The translations under genes were made by a program, and so were the position numbers. A DNA stretch of 10,273 bases, from assembly GCA_028565635.1 (NCBI GenBank), contig JAOXYB010065700.1, forward strand, positions 1 to 10,273. The letters run 5' to 3'. The notes under the pieces are model-generated. The model had not been told where the DNA came from and did no database searches. It saw only the letters and a list, made by a program, of their open reading frames with translations. Source of the DNA: Phoronis ovalis. Its lineage: Eukaryota > Phoronida > Phoronidae. This document shows, in pieces, positions 1 to 6,941 of this stretch. Position 1 is the first letter of the stretch. Each line of letters begins with the position of its first letter.

Positions 1-221
1 TAACAATAAGTCTATAGCCGCGAAGACGAAGCGCTACCTGGACGATTCAAAGGTGGTTCTAGGAAGGCCATAGATTGCTGGGTCGCTTAGGCTAGGTGAC
101 ATTTTAAAATGACCTTGAGAAGTAGGTCAAATGCCAACATGATTCTTGGACATTTCTTGTCGCGCGTAACACTTTCTTTGTCTTTCTATGATTATTTTTG
201 AAATAAGTGGGCTGATTATGT
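1..221. other. unassigned sequence, possible C-terminal coding scrap at 2-73
   Basis: No gene can be identified here. The first 70 bases are richer in GC than what follows, and the plus frame starting at base 2 reads a charged stretch containing AAKTKRYLDDSKVVLG before a TAG at 71-73. This could be the end of a gene or transposon ORF lying to the left, but it is too short to judge. On the minus strand this is where a COR domain should follow the Roc fragment at 350-655; I see no COR-like frame there, so the ROCO gene is truncated at this point. Confidence 0.2.
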
Positions 222-354
222 AATTCCCTAGAGAGAAAGCAGTCAGCCCTTTGTGTAGTAAAGTTTGTCATGTGAACAACTTATACTCATTTAGAAAAAG
301 TTTGTCCTGTGAACAGCTAATACATCTTTAGATATGTGGTTATGCCTTAACTCG
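222..354. repeat. direct repeat copy A, flanking the Roc fragment
   Basis: Nearly the same about 133 bases occur again at 729-862, in the same orientation, with roughly ten differences including one indel. Both copies begin near AGAGAAAGCAGTCAGCCCT and end near GGTTATGCCTTAACTCGA. Inside are two related 37-base units, at 261-297 and 298-334, sharing the core TTTGTCxTGTGAACA and ending TTTAGA. The left limit is fuzzy. It could be a dispersed repeat or SINE-like element; no coding frame is apparent. The last codons of the Roc fragment run into it. Confidence 0.8.
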
Positions 355-655
355 ATGGCAGTCTAATTCCATTACTAATTGCAAAAGTAGAAATCAATTT
401 ACGAAGGTCATCGAGAGTTGAAGACGTGCAACTCACACATATAACGTCTGTTTTAACATTTTGAATTCCTTTAATCATGTTGTCAATGTTTCCATATTTT
501 GATCCATTTTTACTTAATTGCTCCTTTTGATCATCATAATATTTCTTTCTGTCATGCAAAAGCTTCTTAACTTTCTTTTCGATTTCATCTTGAATTTCCT
601 CCTGCTTTTCTTCTGTTAGCTGGTCACTGTGAGTAGCCACCAGTGTTACAGCCAA
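350..655 (-). pseudogene. Roc GTPase domain fragment (second copy, G4 to C-terminal end)
   Basis: This minus-strand frame of about 100 residues has no proper ATG and begins abruptly at LAVTLVATHSDQL, the beta strand and G4 (THxD-type) base-recognition motif of Roc GTPases. It continues through a charged helical region (EEIEKK-type, about residues 15-50) to DVICVSCTSSTLDDLRKLI, which corresponds to the G5 region and last helix of Roc. It ends at GIRLPSS, where a COR domain normally begins, then hits TAA inside repeat A. Roc domains are the Ras-like GTPase modules of ROCO proteins. G1 to G3 are absent here. The piece at 1357-1587 supplies G3 and a decayed G4, so the two overlap in homology rather than forming one continuous domain. 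It is best read as a displaced or duplicated exon fragment of an LRR-Roc paralogue. Confidence 0.65.
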
Positions 656-728
656 AATGATTGTGTATTTAGTTTAGCATTTATTCTAGGTATGGCCTCT
701 TTATCCCTTTTTGAGCCCTTTAAAGTGT

Positions 729-862
729 AAATCCCCTGAGAGAAAGCAGTCAGCCCTCTGTGTAGTAAAGTTTGTCCTGTGAACAACTTATACTCATTTA
801 GATAAAGTGTGTCCTGTGAATAGCTGATACACCTTTAGATATTTGGTTATGCCTTAACTCGA
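729..862. repeat. direct repeat copy B
   Basis: This is the partner of the repeat at 222-354, same orientation, starting 507 bases further on. It contains the same pair of 37-base units at 768-804 and 805-841. The sequences beyond the two copies do not match each other clearly, so this looks more like two insertions of a dispersed element, or flanks kept after a rearrangement, than a simple tandem duplication of the whole block. Confidence 0.8.
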
Positions 863-1319
863 GACAGTTTTGGTAAATTTACTGTTCTTTATGTTGTTTT
901 CTCACTTCGCTGTGTATCAAAGTATTTTGTAAATCTTAACGTAATCTACCTAGCATTCTTCTAGTGTCACTTCATGTTAGAGATTTTAGGAAGATAAGTA
1001 GTCCATAGTTCTCAGTGGTTTCTGTTGTCTTATGTCTATATGGTGATGGTGCTCATTAAATAAGACCGTCTGATTTCTCATTAATACGATAAATGTTGTA
1101 TTGACAGATATTGTAGTAGGTAAGGAGAACTGGTGGGCTAGTCATCAGTTTAGATAGATTCTCAGTAGCACCAAGTTGACATTAATGCCTAATGGGTTTT
1201 CTTACATCTTTATGTGATTTATTGCCTTAGAAAATTAAGGAATAATCATGTTGTATTAACTCTTTTCTTAGGTGCAAGAACGATACTGTACTGTGAAACT
1301 CATACTTATATTTTTTCAA
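863..1319. other. no gene seen; AT-rich spacer
   Basis: I find no supportable gene, RNA or repeat here. On the minus strand the right end (about 1349-1320) still shows a short out-of-frame echo of the Roc domain reading IEKLDILMM, just downstream of the stop that ends the LRR-Roc pseudogene. The rest is ordinary AT-rich intergenic or intronic DNA. Confidence 0.4.
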
Positions 1320-1356
1320 TAGAGAACCTACATCATGAGAATGTCGAGCTTTTCTA

Positions 1357-2513
1357 TGCGTCTGGAGATGCAACAACCAGGTTCACTGAAGCTCCTGGTA
1401 GCCATAACTGTGTATTACGAATCCAATCACCTATCAATTGATCAAAATTATCTTTTGTGTATTTACATGGATCAAACACCAATATAATCATTGCATCTGG
1501 GATTTTAAAAAATCTGTGTATCTCCTTGTATAGCTCGTGACCACCAAAGTCAATAAAATAAATAACCAAAGACTCATCTTCCAGATTTCATGTAGCCGTT
1601 TCAAGTACTTTTAGTTAGTGACGGTTTCAGGCATTTCTGTTATGTCATTTCCGGAAAGCAATAATTGGCTTCAGTTTTGAAGCTCACCAATTTTACGTGG
1701 CACTTCTTTAGTCTTATTAATGTGTGCCCCGAGAATACTGAGGCGTTTCAGCTTGTCTATATCGTTTGGTAGATTTGCGGCTAAATTGTCAGTGATATCT
1801 AGCTCTAATAGATTTTCTAATTTTATCACAGAAGATGGTAAAGTTGAAATCATATTTTGGTATTCAGTTTCTTTAATTTTCCTATGCTTTTTGGAATCTC
1901 TTTTGTGTTATTGCCGCCTGAATTCAATATGGTAAGGTTTGTAAGATTGCCAATGCCATTTGGAAGTTCAGTTGATTTGCTCTAATGTCGAGTTCTTTTA
2001 GATTTGTTACTTCTGTGACAGATTGTGGGAGACGTTTTATTTCATTCCACTGAATTTTAAGAGTTTCCAATCTATTCACTTTGCTGAAATCTTCTCGAAT
2101 TTCACTGATTTGATATCGAGATGCTAGAGGGATGTTGTGATATTCTCTGGAAAAGTTTTCATCTCTTTGCAGCAAGGCAGCAAACTTTTAAGTTTGGTAA
2201 CAACTTTAAGCCTGTAAGTTTTATTTTAGTATTGTCGTAAACATATAGCTCTTCTAGCTGTTTCATTATTGTAACATCAATTAAACACTTTAAGTGTGTT
2301 AGTCTATCTATACTATCTAGTATTTCAGTAAAATTATTTCTGGACAGATCTAAAGCTTCTGTCGGAATCTCATTTAACTTATCTGGCGAAATCTCATCTA
2401 ATGACTTATTGGATAAGTCATACATTTTATAAGGAATTGGAATTTCGGCAACAGTCATTTCACAACGATTGTGATGACTATAACACAAAGTTATCTTCGG
2501 CAGCATACTAGTA
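1357..2513 (-). pseudogene. decayed LRR-Roc (ROCO-type) coding region
   Basis: Read right to left, this holds leucine-rich repeats and then part of a Roc GTPase. LRR pieces: 2513-2162 (PTEALDLSRNNFTEILDSI), about 2172-1970 (LKIQWNEIKRLPQSV, NLKELDIRANQL), 1969-1866 (LPNGIGNLTNLTILN), and 1865-1611 (LPSSVIKLENLLELDITDN, SGNDITEMPETVTN). Roc is at 1587-1357 with the G3 motif DFGGHE and the strand MIILVFDP. Breaks: a frame change near 2517, one near 2170, one near 1970, one near 1866; TGA at 1673-1671 and TAA at 1613-1611, both where the LRR pattern needs leucine and each one substitution from TTA; then a frame change and deletion at about 1605-1587 that removes the P-loop and switch I. It ends at TAG 1356-1354 inside a decayed G4. 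LRR-Roc proteins are intracellular signalling GTPases; this copy cannot bind nucleotide. Sequencing indels could explain some shifts, but not the stops or the missing P-loop. Confidence 0.8.
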
Positions 2514-2514
2514 A

Positions 2515-2624
2515 TCACTTCTTGTTTCCATATTCCCTCCAAACCTTCCGCAAAATCTTTATTCCCTCCTTTTTGTCTCTATACCAGTTGGTGTATTTGA
2601 TGTTTCTAGCAAGATCGGACAAAA
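2515..2624 (-). CDS. exon 5 of the death-domain gene, ending at TGA
   Basis: A strong acceptor (TTTATTTTCAG, ending at 2625) opens this exon with two bases that complete a phase-1 codon from exon 4, giving Val. The frame reads LSDLARNIKYTNWYRDKK, then EGIKILRKVWREYGNKK and TGA at 2517-2515. It is a basic, amphipathic, tryptophan-containing segment that I do not recognise as a named domain. Beyond the TGA, similarity to LRR proteins resumes one base out of frame, so the stop most likely arose by a one-base shift between this segment and the LRRs. If transcribed, the gene would end here as a shortened protein without LRR or Roc. A 41-base intron (2518-2478, GT-AG) would also restore the frame, but it is unusually short for an animal intron. 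Confidence 0.6.
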
Positions 2625-2905
2625 CTGAAAATAAAACCAAACATCAATTAAAGTTGTTATTTACTGTACACCTTTAGATCCTAACAGAGGGATGGTTTAG
2701 GAATTTTTGTTTACGGGATAGGGGAAAACTTCAAAAACCTACATAAGTATGGTTCATTAACAAGCAATTCACCAAATAAAAAACTTTAAATATAATCTAC
2801 GTAACCGTCCCCGTTTTATTACGCTGTCAATAAACAGCAGTTGAATACAAACAAAACGCTGCATAGAAGTGCTTTCATTTTTTATTTCCGATACTTGATC
2901 TGTAC

Positions 2906-3079
2906 CTTCTAAAAGTGGAGTGTGCGGAGGCAATTCTTGTTGGTCAGTGTTATCTGACTGCTGGCTTCCTGTTGCACCATCTTGAACGTTATCTTCCATC
3001 TGTTTTATTTCCTCTTCGGTCAATCCACATATCGTAGCAAAGATGTCCCGAAGACCCATATTAGCATTCTTTGGAAATT
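2906..3079 (-). CDS. exon 4: helical segment plus acidic linker
   Basis: This 174-base exon is bounded by acceptor ATTACAG (ending 3080) and donor GAAG|GTACAG (2906/2905). It is phase 1 at both ends and open throughout. It starts EFPKNANMGLRDIFATICG followed by LTEEEIKQMEDN, which looks like two amphipathic helices, then becomes a polar Gln/Asp/Pro-rich linker (GSQQSDNTDQQELPPHTPLL). The downstream intron is 281 bases. If the donor is not used, the frame reads on another 43 codons to about 2769, giving a possible alternative end. An ATG inside (3059-3057) could start a shorter product, but the acceptor and phase match argue that this is an internal exon. No named domain is recognised. Confidence 0.7.
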
Positions 3080-3692
3080 CTGTAATGTTTGTATTAAATA
3101 TTTAAGTTATATTATAAGATACTAACAAGTTGAAGAAATGTAAACGAACGTACCAAATTAGAGCATATTACTAAAATTTAAAAAGACGATTTTAGTTGCA
3201 AAAACTAAGTTTAATACCTGCTGTAGATATAAAACTGAAACTTGAACAAAGTTAACTTTAAAGACAAACTTCTAACACTATTTCTCAGATTTTTTAAAAA
3301 TTATGTTATACAAAAGTTATGACTTTGCACATTTCAGCTACGAGATTTTTCTGAATTTTTTTCGGACATCCACATATTAAGAAAGCACACCATTTATGAA
3401 ATTTCAAAATGGGAGAGTTCCAAGTTAGAAGTTGATTTTTAGGCAAATGTTATCTTGGTATGCAGGGATATCGAACATATCTATTTGTGGTTTATGTTTT
3501 GAAAAACATGAGTTTTTACCCAAAATATATAATCAGGTTATAGATAATTAAATTATTTTTTCATGATGCCTTTCCAAAACAAAACTTCAGATAGTTCATT
3601 ATTTTCCCAACCTCAAGTTGGAAGCCATTTAGTTCTTGCATCGATTTTCTAATTCACACAATACTTTGCACGGTTCAGTATTGACAATGTAT
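3080..3692. other. intron sequence, no gene seen
   Basis: This is the 3' (acceptor-side) part of the long fourth intron. It is AT-rich with many short poly-A/T runs and no open frame of note on either strand. I see no repeat or RNA gene in it. Confidence 0.5.
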
Positions 3693-3797
3693 AATTCATA
3701 CAGGACCGATCAAAGGGTTGTGTGATATGATCATTTGTGGCGTTCATTCCAACTGATCATGTTTTTTTTTTGATAGTTCATACAGCACCGCGCAAAG
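3693..3797. repeat. pair of short imperfect direct repeats
   Basis: A 22-base stretch at 3693-3714 (core TTCATACAGGACCG) recurs at 3776-3797 (core TTCATACAGCACCG) with four differences, 83 bases apart. They lie just left of the GC-richer block containing the possible plus-strand exon. They could be remnants of a mobile-element end; the signal is weak. Confidence 0.35.
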
Positions 3798-3850
3798 CAG
3801 TGTTACTAATAACCATTTCCTGGTTCCGTCATCAGCAATAAACCACTACA

Positions 3851-4000
3851 ATGATCTACACATCACATCACATAACAGTGCCAGATGGTGGCGGCACCGA
3901 AATCTGCTTGAGTAGCAACAGCGCTCGTGACTGCAGAAAGCAGCGAATTGCGTGCTACCGTGTGACAACAGAAACAGGGAATGCAAGTAATTTGCAGTGT
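3851..4000 (+). other. possible plus-strand first exon, 50 codons
   Basis: Within an AT-rich intron, about 3840-4060 is markedly richer in GC. An ATG at 3851 opens a frame of exactly 50 codons (MIYTSHHITVPDGGG at the start, NASNLQC at the end) up to a near-perfect splice donor, TGT|GTAAGTATGG at 4000/4001. The unspliced frame continues to 4171 but becomes hydrophobic and less protein-like. No domain is recognised, and I cannot identify a matching acceptor or second exon. It may be an exon of a nested gene, part of an old transposon, or chance. It lies just left of the DNA transposon that starts at 4189. Confidence 0.2.
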
Positions 4001-4183
4001 GTAAGTATGGCTTCAGTACTCGTGTTTTTTGTATCTACTCGCTTATATCTGCTCCTACTTCGCACATGTTTTAATAATATACTGCGGTCATGGCGTGTAG
4101 CATTTAGGACCCAATACGAAAGGATAATACACCCAGCGAAACTCCTTCGCAGTTACGATCCAATATGCTGACACTAATATGAC

Positions 4184-4188
4184 CGATT
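4184..4188. repeat. left target-site duplication CGATT
   Basis: The five bases CGATT directly precede the left terminal repeat of the DNA transposon and occur again directly after its right terminal repeat, at 6755-6759. A perfect 5-bp duplication in exactly the expected places supports insertion by transposition. Confidence 0.65.
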
Positions 4189-4200
4189 CAGGGCCGTCAG
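4189..4200 (+). repeat. left terminal inverted repeat
   Basis: CAGGGCCGTCAG; it pairs with the right end at 6743-6754 at 11 of 12 positions. Inside it lies ACACTTTTTC and then the 20-base subterminal repeat shared with the right end. Confidence 0.65.
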
Positions 4201-4482
4201 ACACTTTTTCAAAAGGGGGGTGCGTTTGCTGTTAATTATGTGTTTCAATCTGCTCTTGGTTATTTGTTTAGAGCTATTTTACAAAATCACCATTATATTC
4301 TACAAACATTTTTTAGCTGATATTTCCTGTTTTATAATTTGATGCATTTTTTCGTGCTTTCGAGAACATTTCTATTTCTTTCCATCCCTAAAATTAATGG
4401 ATCCTATGATTCATTCACAGCGCTTAATATAAAATAAATGTCCGACCCTGAATAAAAAATTAAACTATATTACAACTTTATT

Positions 4483-4494
4483 ATGGCAGTACCG
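4483..4494 (+). other. possible 12-base start exon of the transposon
   Basis: ATGGCAGTACCG is followed at once by GTAAGTAA, a strong donor. Spliced at phase 0 to the AAG|CAG acceptor at 4918/4919, the frame stays open to TAA at 5108-5110. Short start exons occur in DNA transposons, but this is a small motif that could arise by chance. Confidence 0.15.
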
Positions 4495-4908
4495 GTAAGT
4501 AAATATTTTCTTTATTTCTTTACGGCTCAAAATATTAAAAATGGATATTATGGTATTTTTCACAAAATTTTTTTTTTTGCTGGAATCCCTAGTACATTTA
4601 TAACTAAATATTTATCTGTTACATCAATACACTGTTGAAAATCTTAGGTCTGTGTATATTTGGGGTTTTATCACTCTGCATAAACCGCAAACCGCCTTTT
4701 ATTCCGACTGGGGCTTGTTATGTTATACTCGGATTCATTATACCCGATCCAACTTTGTTCTTTACTGAAAACTCGACACTTAGTGTACTTTTAGCATTGC
4801 AATTTAACTAGCAACTTTTTAGTAGCAAAACAACTTGTTTTGTAGGTTGCTACTGGGACGTTGCAGTGTGAAATGGTAATGGTAATTATTATTAATTACA
4901 CTTTATTG

Positions 4909-5110
4909 ATGACACAAGCAGCGGCTGATATCATCAGTGAGCCATCTGAACATACATTCAACCAAAGTGACAACGGGAATATTATTGGAATACCCGATGA
5001 TTATAACAGTCCAGCTTAATTCAACAAGTGCACATGAGGATATGCTTCCAAATGAAACAGATTCAGATGTATGCGGAGATCAGGTTGAAAATGGGCAGGG
5101 AAATTATTAA
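4909..5110 (+). pseudogene. acidic coding remnant inside the transposon
   Basis: Two overlapping plus frames read like one polar, acidic protein with a one-base shift. The first starts ATGACACAAGCAGCG and includes ADIISEPSEHTFNQSDNG before TAA at 5017-5019. The next frame takes over at about 5018 with NSTSAHEDMLPNETDSDVCG and ends at TAA 5108-5110. The second frame is itself open from 4913. The composition (many Asp, Glu, Asn and Ser) differs from the AT-rich surroundings and resembles acidic N-terminal regions of some transposases or exapted proteins, but no motif identifies it. I am unsure that it was ever translated. Confidence 0.3.
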
Positions 5111-5340
5111 TAAACCCGTTTAAGAAAGCAACCAATAGTAAAACCAATAGTATTCTTCAGAGATGCATGATATCATATAGAGGGACAAATGACTAGGGAA
5201 GAAGTTTAGTGTTGAGTATTGAATTTGTATCTTCGAAAAATGCCCTGTGGGTACTCGTGTTTTTTTGACTACGAGTCTGTGCTGCCCAACCCACTGCAAA
5301 ATGTTAGCTAGTATTAGTAAATCCAGTCCAATTTTATTGA

Positions 5341-5457
5341 AATATAAAGGTAGCAATCCAAATTTTGTGAAATATAAGGGTAGCAATCCAAATTTTGTGA
5401 AATATAAGGGTAGCAATCCAAATTTTGTGAAATATAAGGGTAGCAATCTAAATTTTA
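5341..5457. repeat. 30-bp minisatellite, about four copies
   Basis: The unit AATATAAGGGTAGCAATCCA plus AATTTTGTGA repeats at 5341, 5371, 5401 and 5431 with almost no change (AAAGG for AAGGG in the first copy; CTA and a divergent tail in the last). A degenerate part-unit precedes it at about 5315-5340, and scattered echoes (AGCAATCCAAA-like) follow to about 5640. The period is a multiple of three and contains no stop in one frame on each strand, so it reads as the decapeptide KYKGSNPNFV on plus and LPLYFTKFGL on minus; this follows from the period and does not show coding. Confidence 0.95.
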
Positions 5458-5858
5458 AAATATTTGAGTATCATTCAATTTTTACGCAAACGGACTGATA
5501 CAAACCAAATTCAAAAATCTATTTATGGATACAAACCTAAACTTAATCCAACTTATTTGCTGTAAGTAGTGAGTACCAAACCAATTTTTTTTGCGATAGC
5601 AATCCAAAAAAATCACTGTAAAAAGTATACAATCCAAATCCAAAATTTTCAACTGGGCTGCACACTCCCACCAAAAATAACTTGAGTAGCCCCGATGGCC
5701 CGTTTAAGGGCCAATTTTTTTAATGAGTGTTATATTCTTCATTTTGAGTATCAAATCATCTTTCTAAATTGACTATAAAATTATCAATTAAACATTGTTT
5801 TAAAATATCATATAGTACAAAATAAAAAAATCAGAGTTGCATGTAATGTACTTTTTTT

Positions 5859-5884
5859 TGTATTTCTATTTGTATTTGTATTTA
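5859..5884. repeat. short TGTATT-type simple repeat
   Basis: About four imperfect copies of a six-base TGTATT/TCTATT motif occur within the transposon. This is an ordinary microsatellite-like tract. Confidence 0.6.
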
Positions 5885-6706
5885 AATAGCCTTTTACCTT
5901 TAACATATAATAAATCAATGCGGCTTTACATAAACTACACAGGACTTTTTACACACTTACCCCTTGATTATTTATTATTACGAGTCTGTTCACTCCAAGA
6001 ACAGTCTCAACTCCTTGATGAGCATACAATGAGGCTGTCGTATTCAGATCACTATACGTAGCAAACTTTCCATGCATTCAATAACACCCTAGCAGGTACG
6101 GATTTACGCCTGAGTGAAAATAAACAATACAAAGAAGAGGAACGACTAATTGATGGCCATTCATCGACGTATAAAATTTGATATTTTAAAATTTTATGCA
6201 AAATTAAAAGATCTCCTCGTTCTAGATCACTTCTCTAAAGCAAATTAAATCATCAGAATTACTACATATCATAATATAACTATTATAAGTGAAATAGAGC
6301 CGTATCAATTTGTTCATGCTTATCTCAAAAATGCTACAAATTCGCAAAAAATGCAAAAACAACACAAGTACTCTTAAGAAATTTTAATAATGTCATATAT
6401 TCCAATTAGAAAAGAATTATCCTCATTTTTATTTATTGCAAATTTGGAAAGTACCTTTTGAAAAATCAAACTTTTATAAGTTAAACTTGGGGCAGTTATT
6501 TCCATTCACGGCAATAAAGATGAGAAAAAGCATATAACCGGTAAGCGTCATTTATAAATAATAATTTAATAATTTAATTATGTGGGCAAGAGGGGCTAAT
6601 CTTTCCACAGACCTATGATGACTTGTGTAATAATGTAACTTCCTGCAACTGAACTATACGCCCGAATTCGTGATTAGGGCGTAAAAAATATTCCTGTTAT
6701 TTCAAA

Positions 6707-6740
6707 AGGGGGGTGCGTTCGTACCCAACGCACAACCCCC
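6707..6740. repeat. subterminal hairpin at the right transposon end
   Basis: GGGGGGTGCGTT (6708-6719) can pair with AACGCAC (6727-6733) and CCCCC (6736-6740) around the loop CGTACCC, with a two-base bulge. Subterminal hairpins are frequent in non-autonomous DNA elements. The left end has the first arm only. Confidence 0.55.
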
Positions 6741-6742
6741 AC

Positions 6743-6754
6743 CTGACGGGCCTG
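6743..6754 (-). repeat. right terminal inverted repeat
   Basis: CTGACGGGCCTG on the plus strand is the reverse complement of CAGGCCCGTCAG. It is followed directly by the second CGATT at 6755-6759. Confidence 0.65.
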
Positions 6755-6767
6755 CGATTATTCATCA

Positions 6768-6840
6768 GGAGAAAGAGCTCGCGTTGGGAGGGCGTTAGGG
6801 TGAAGATCTAAAGGTCCGTCGTTCCATCCCTACAAACTGA
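6768..6840 (+). pseudogene. degenerate tRNA-Phe-like sequence (tRNA pseudogene or SINE head)
   Basis: The stretch from GCTC (6777) through GTTGGGAG, GGCGTTAGG, TGAAGATCTAAAGGTC and TTCCATCCC follows the layout of eukaryotic tRNA-Phe: D arm, anticodon stem TTAGG/TCTAA with anticodon GAA in loop GTGAAGA, variable AGGTC, and a T-loop/B-box GTTCCATCCC. The T stem (CGTCG against CCTAC) no longer pairs, the acceptor arms (GGAGAAA and AAACTGA) do not match, and the D loop is one base long. It is therefore not a working tRNA. A tRNA pseudogene or the head of a tRNA-Phe-derived SINE are both possible; a SINE body, if present, would be in 6841-6941, where I cannot recognise one. It starts nine bases after the target duplication of the DNA transposon. 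Confidence 0.65.
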
Positions 6841-6941
6841 CTTGTATAGAAGAACTCTCTTTGTTAACTCCGAGGTCATAATAACAAAATGTAGTTTCAG
6901 TACAATATAGTTGACATTGTTAAGCTGGAAGCTTAATAACC

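Larger units (their letters stand above)
4189..6754. mobile_element. non-autonomous DNA transposon, about 2.57 kb
   Basis: The ends are 12-base imperfect terminal inverted repeats: CAGGGCCGTCAG (4189-4200) and, read inward on the minus strand from 6754, CAGGCCCGTCAG, with one mismatch. Both ends carry TTTCAAAAGGGGGGTGCGTT, in the same direction (4207-4226 and 6700-6719), and the right end can fold into a hairpin. The site is flanked by CGATT on both sides. No long transposase frame is present; contents are AT-rich sequence, a 30-base minisatellite, a short coding remnant (4909-5110) and a polar GC-rich patch near 5650-5713. CAG...CTG ends are common in hAT-like elements, but those usually make 8-bp duplications, so I leave the superfamily open. 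It sits inside the fourth intron of the death-domain gene, so it must be younger than that intron. Confidence 0.6.

Noticed and set aside
222-862. Long terminal repeats of a small retroelement
   Set aside because: The repeats lack TG...CA ends, primer-binding site, polypurine tract or matching flanks, and the interior is a piece of a host Roc domain.
1214-1441. Plus-strand frame of 75 codons
   Set aside because: Its 3' half is antisense to the Roc pseudogene; the rest has no support.
1720-1935. Plus-strand frame of 71 codons
   Set aside because: It is the shadow of the LRR pseudogene on the opposite strand.
2478-2518. A 41-base intron that would bypass the TGA after exon 5
   Set aside because: It has GT-AG ends and restores the frame, but the donor is weak, the length is below usual animal introns, it breaks the phase-1 pattern, and the LRR region is damaged anyway; kept only as an alternative.
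2471-2677. Plus-strand frame of 68 codons
   Set aside because: It lies over exon 5 and the LRR start on the minus strand and has no protein-like features of its own.
5120-5446. Minus-strand frame of 108 codons with repeated LPLYFTKFGL
   Set aside because: It is only the 30-base minisatellite read in an open frame; the period is a multiple of three and holds no stop. The same applies to the plus frame at 5247-5498.
5341-5457. CRISPR-like array
   Set aside because: The 30-base units follow each other directly with no spacers, and the window is from an animal genome.
5696-5720. Hairpin TGGCCC/GGGCCA followed by a T run, like a bacterial terminator
   Set aside because: There is no bacterial gene here; it is a short chance or transposon-internal palindrome.
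5837-6061. Plus-strand frame of 74 codons
   Set aside because: It begins in a simple repeat (Phe/Tyr/Leu-rich) and shows no domain or splice context.
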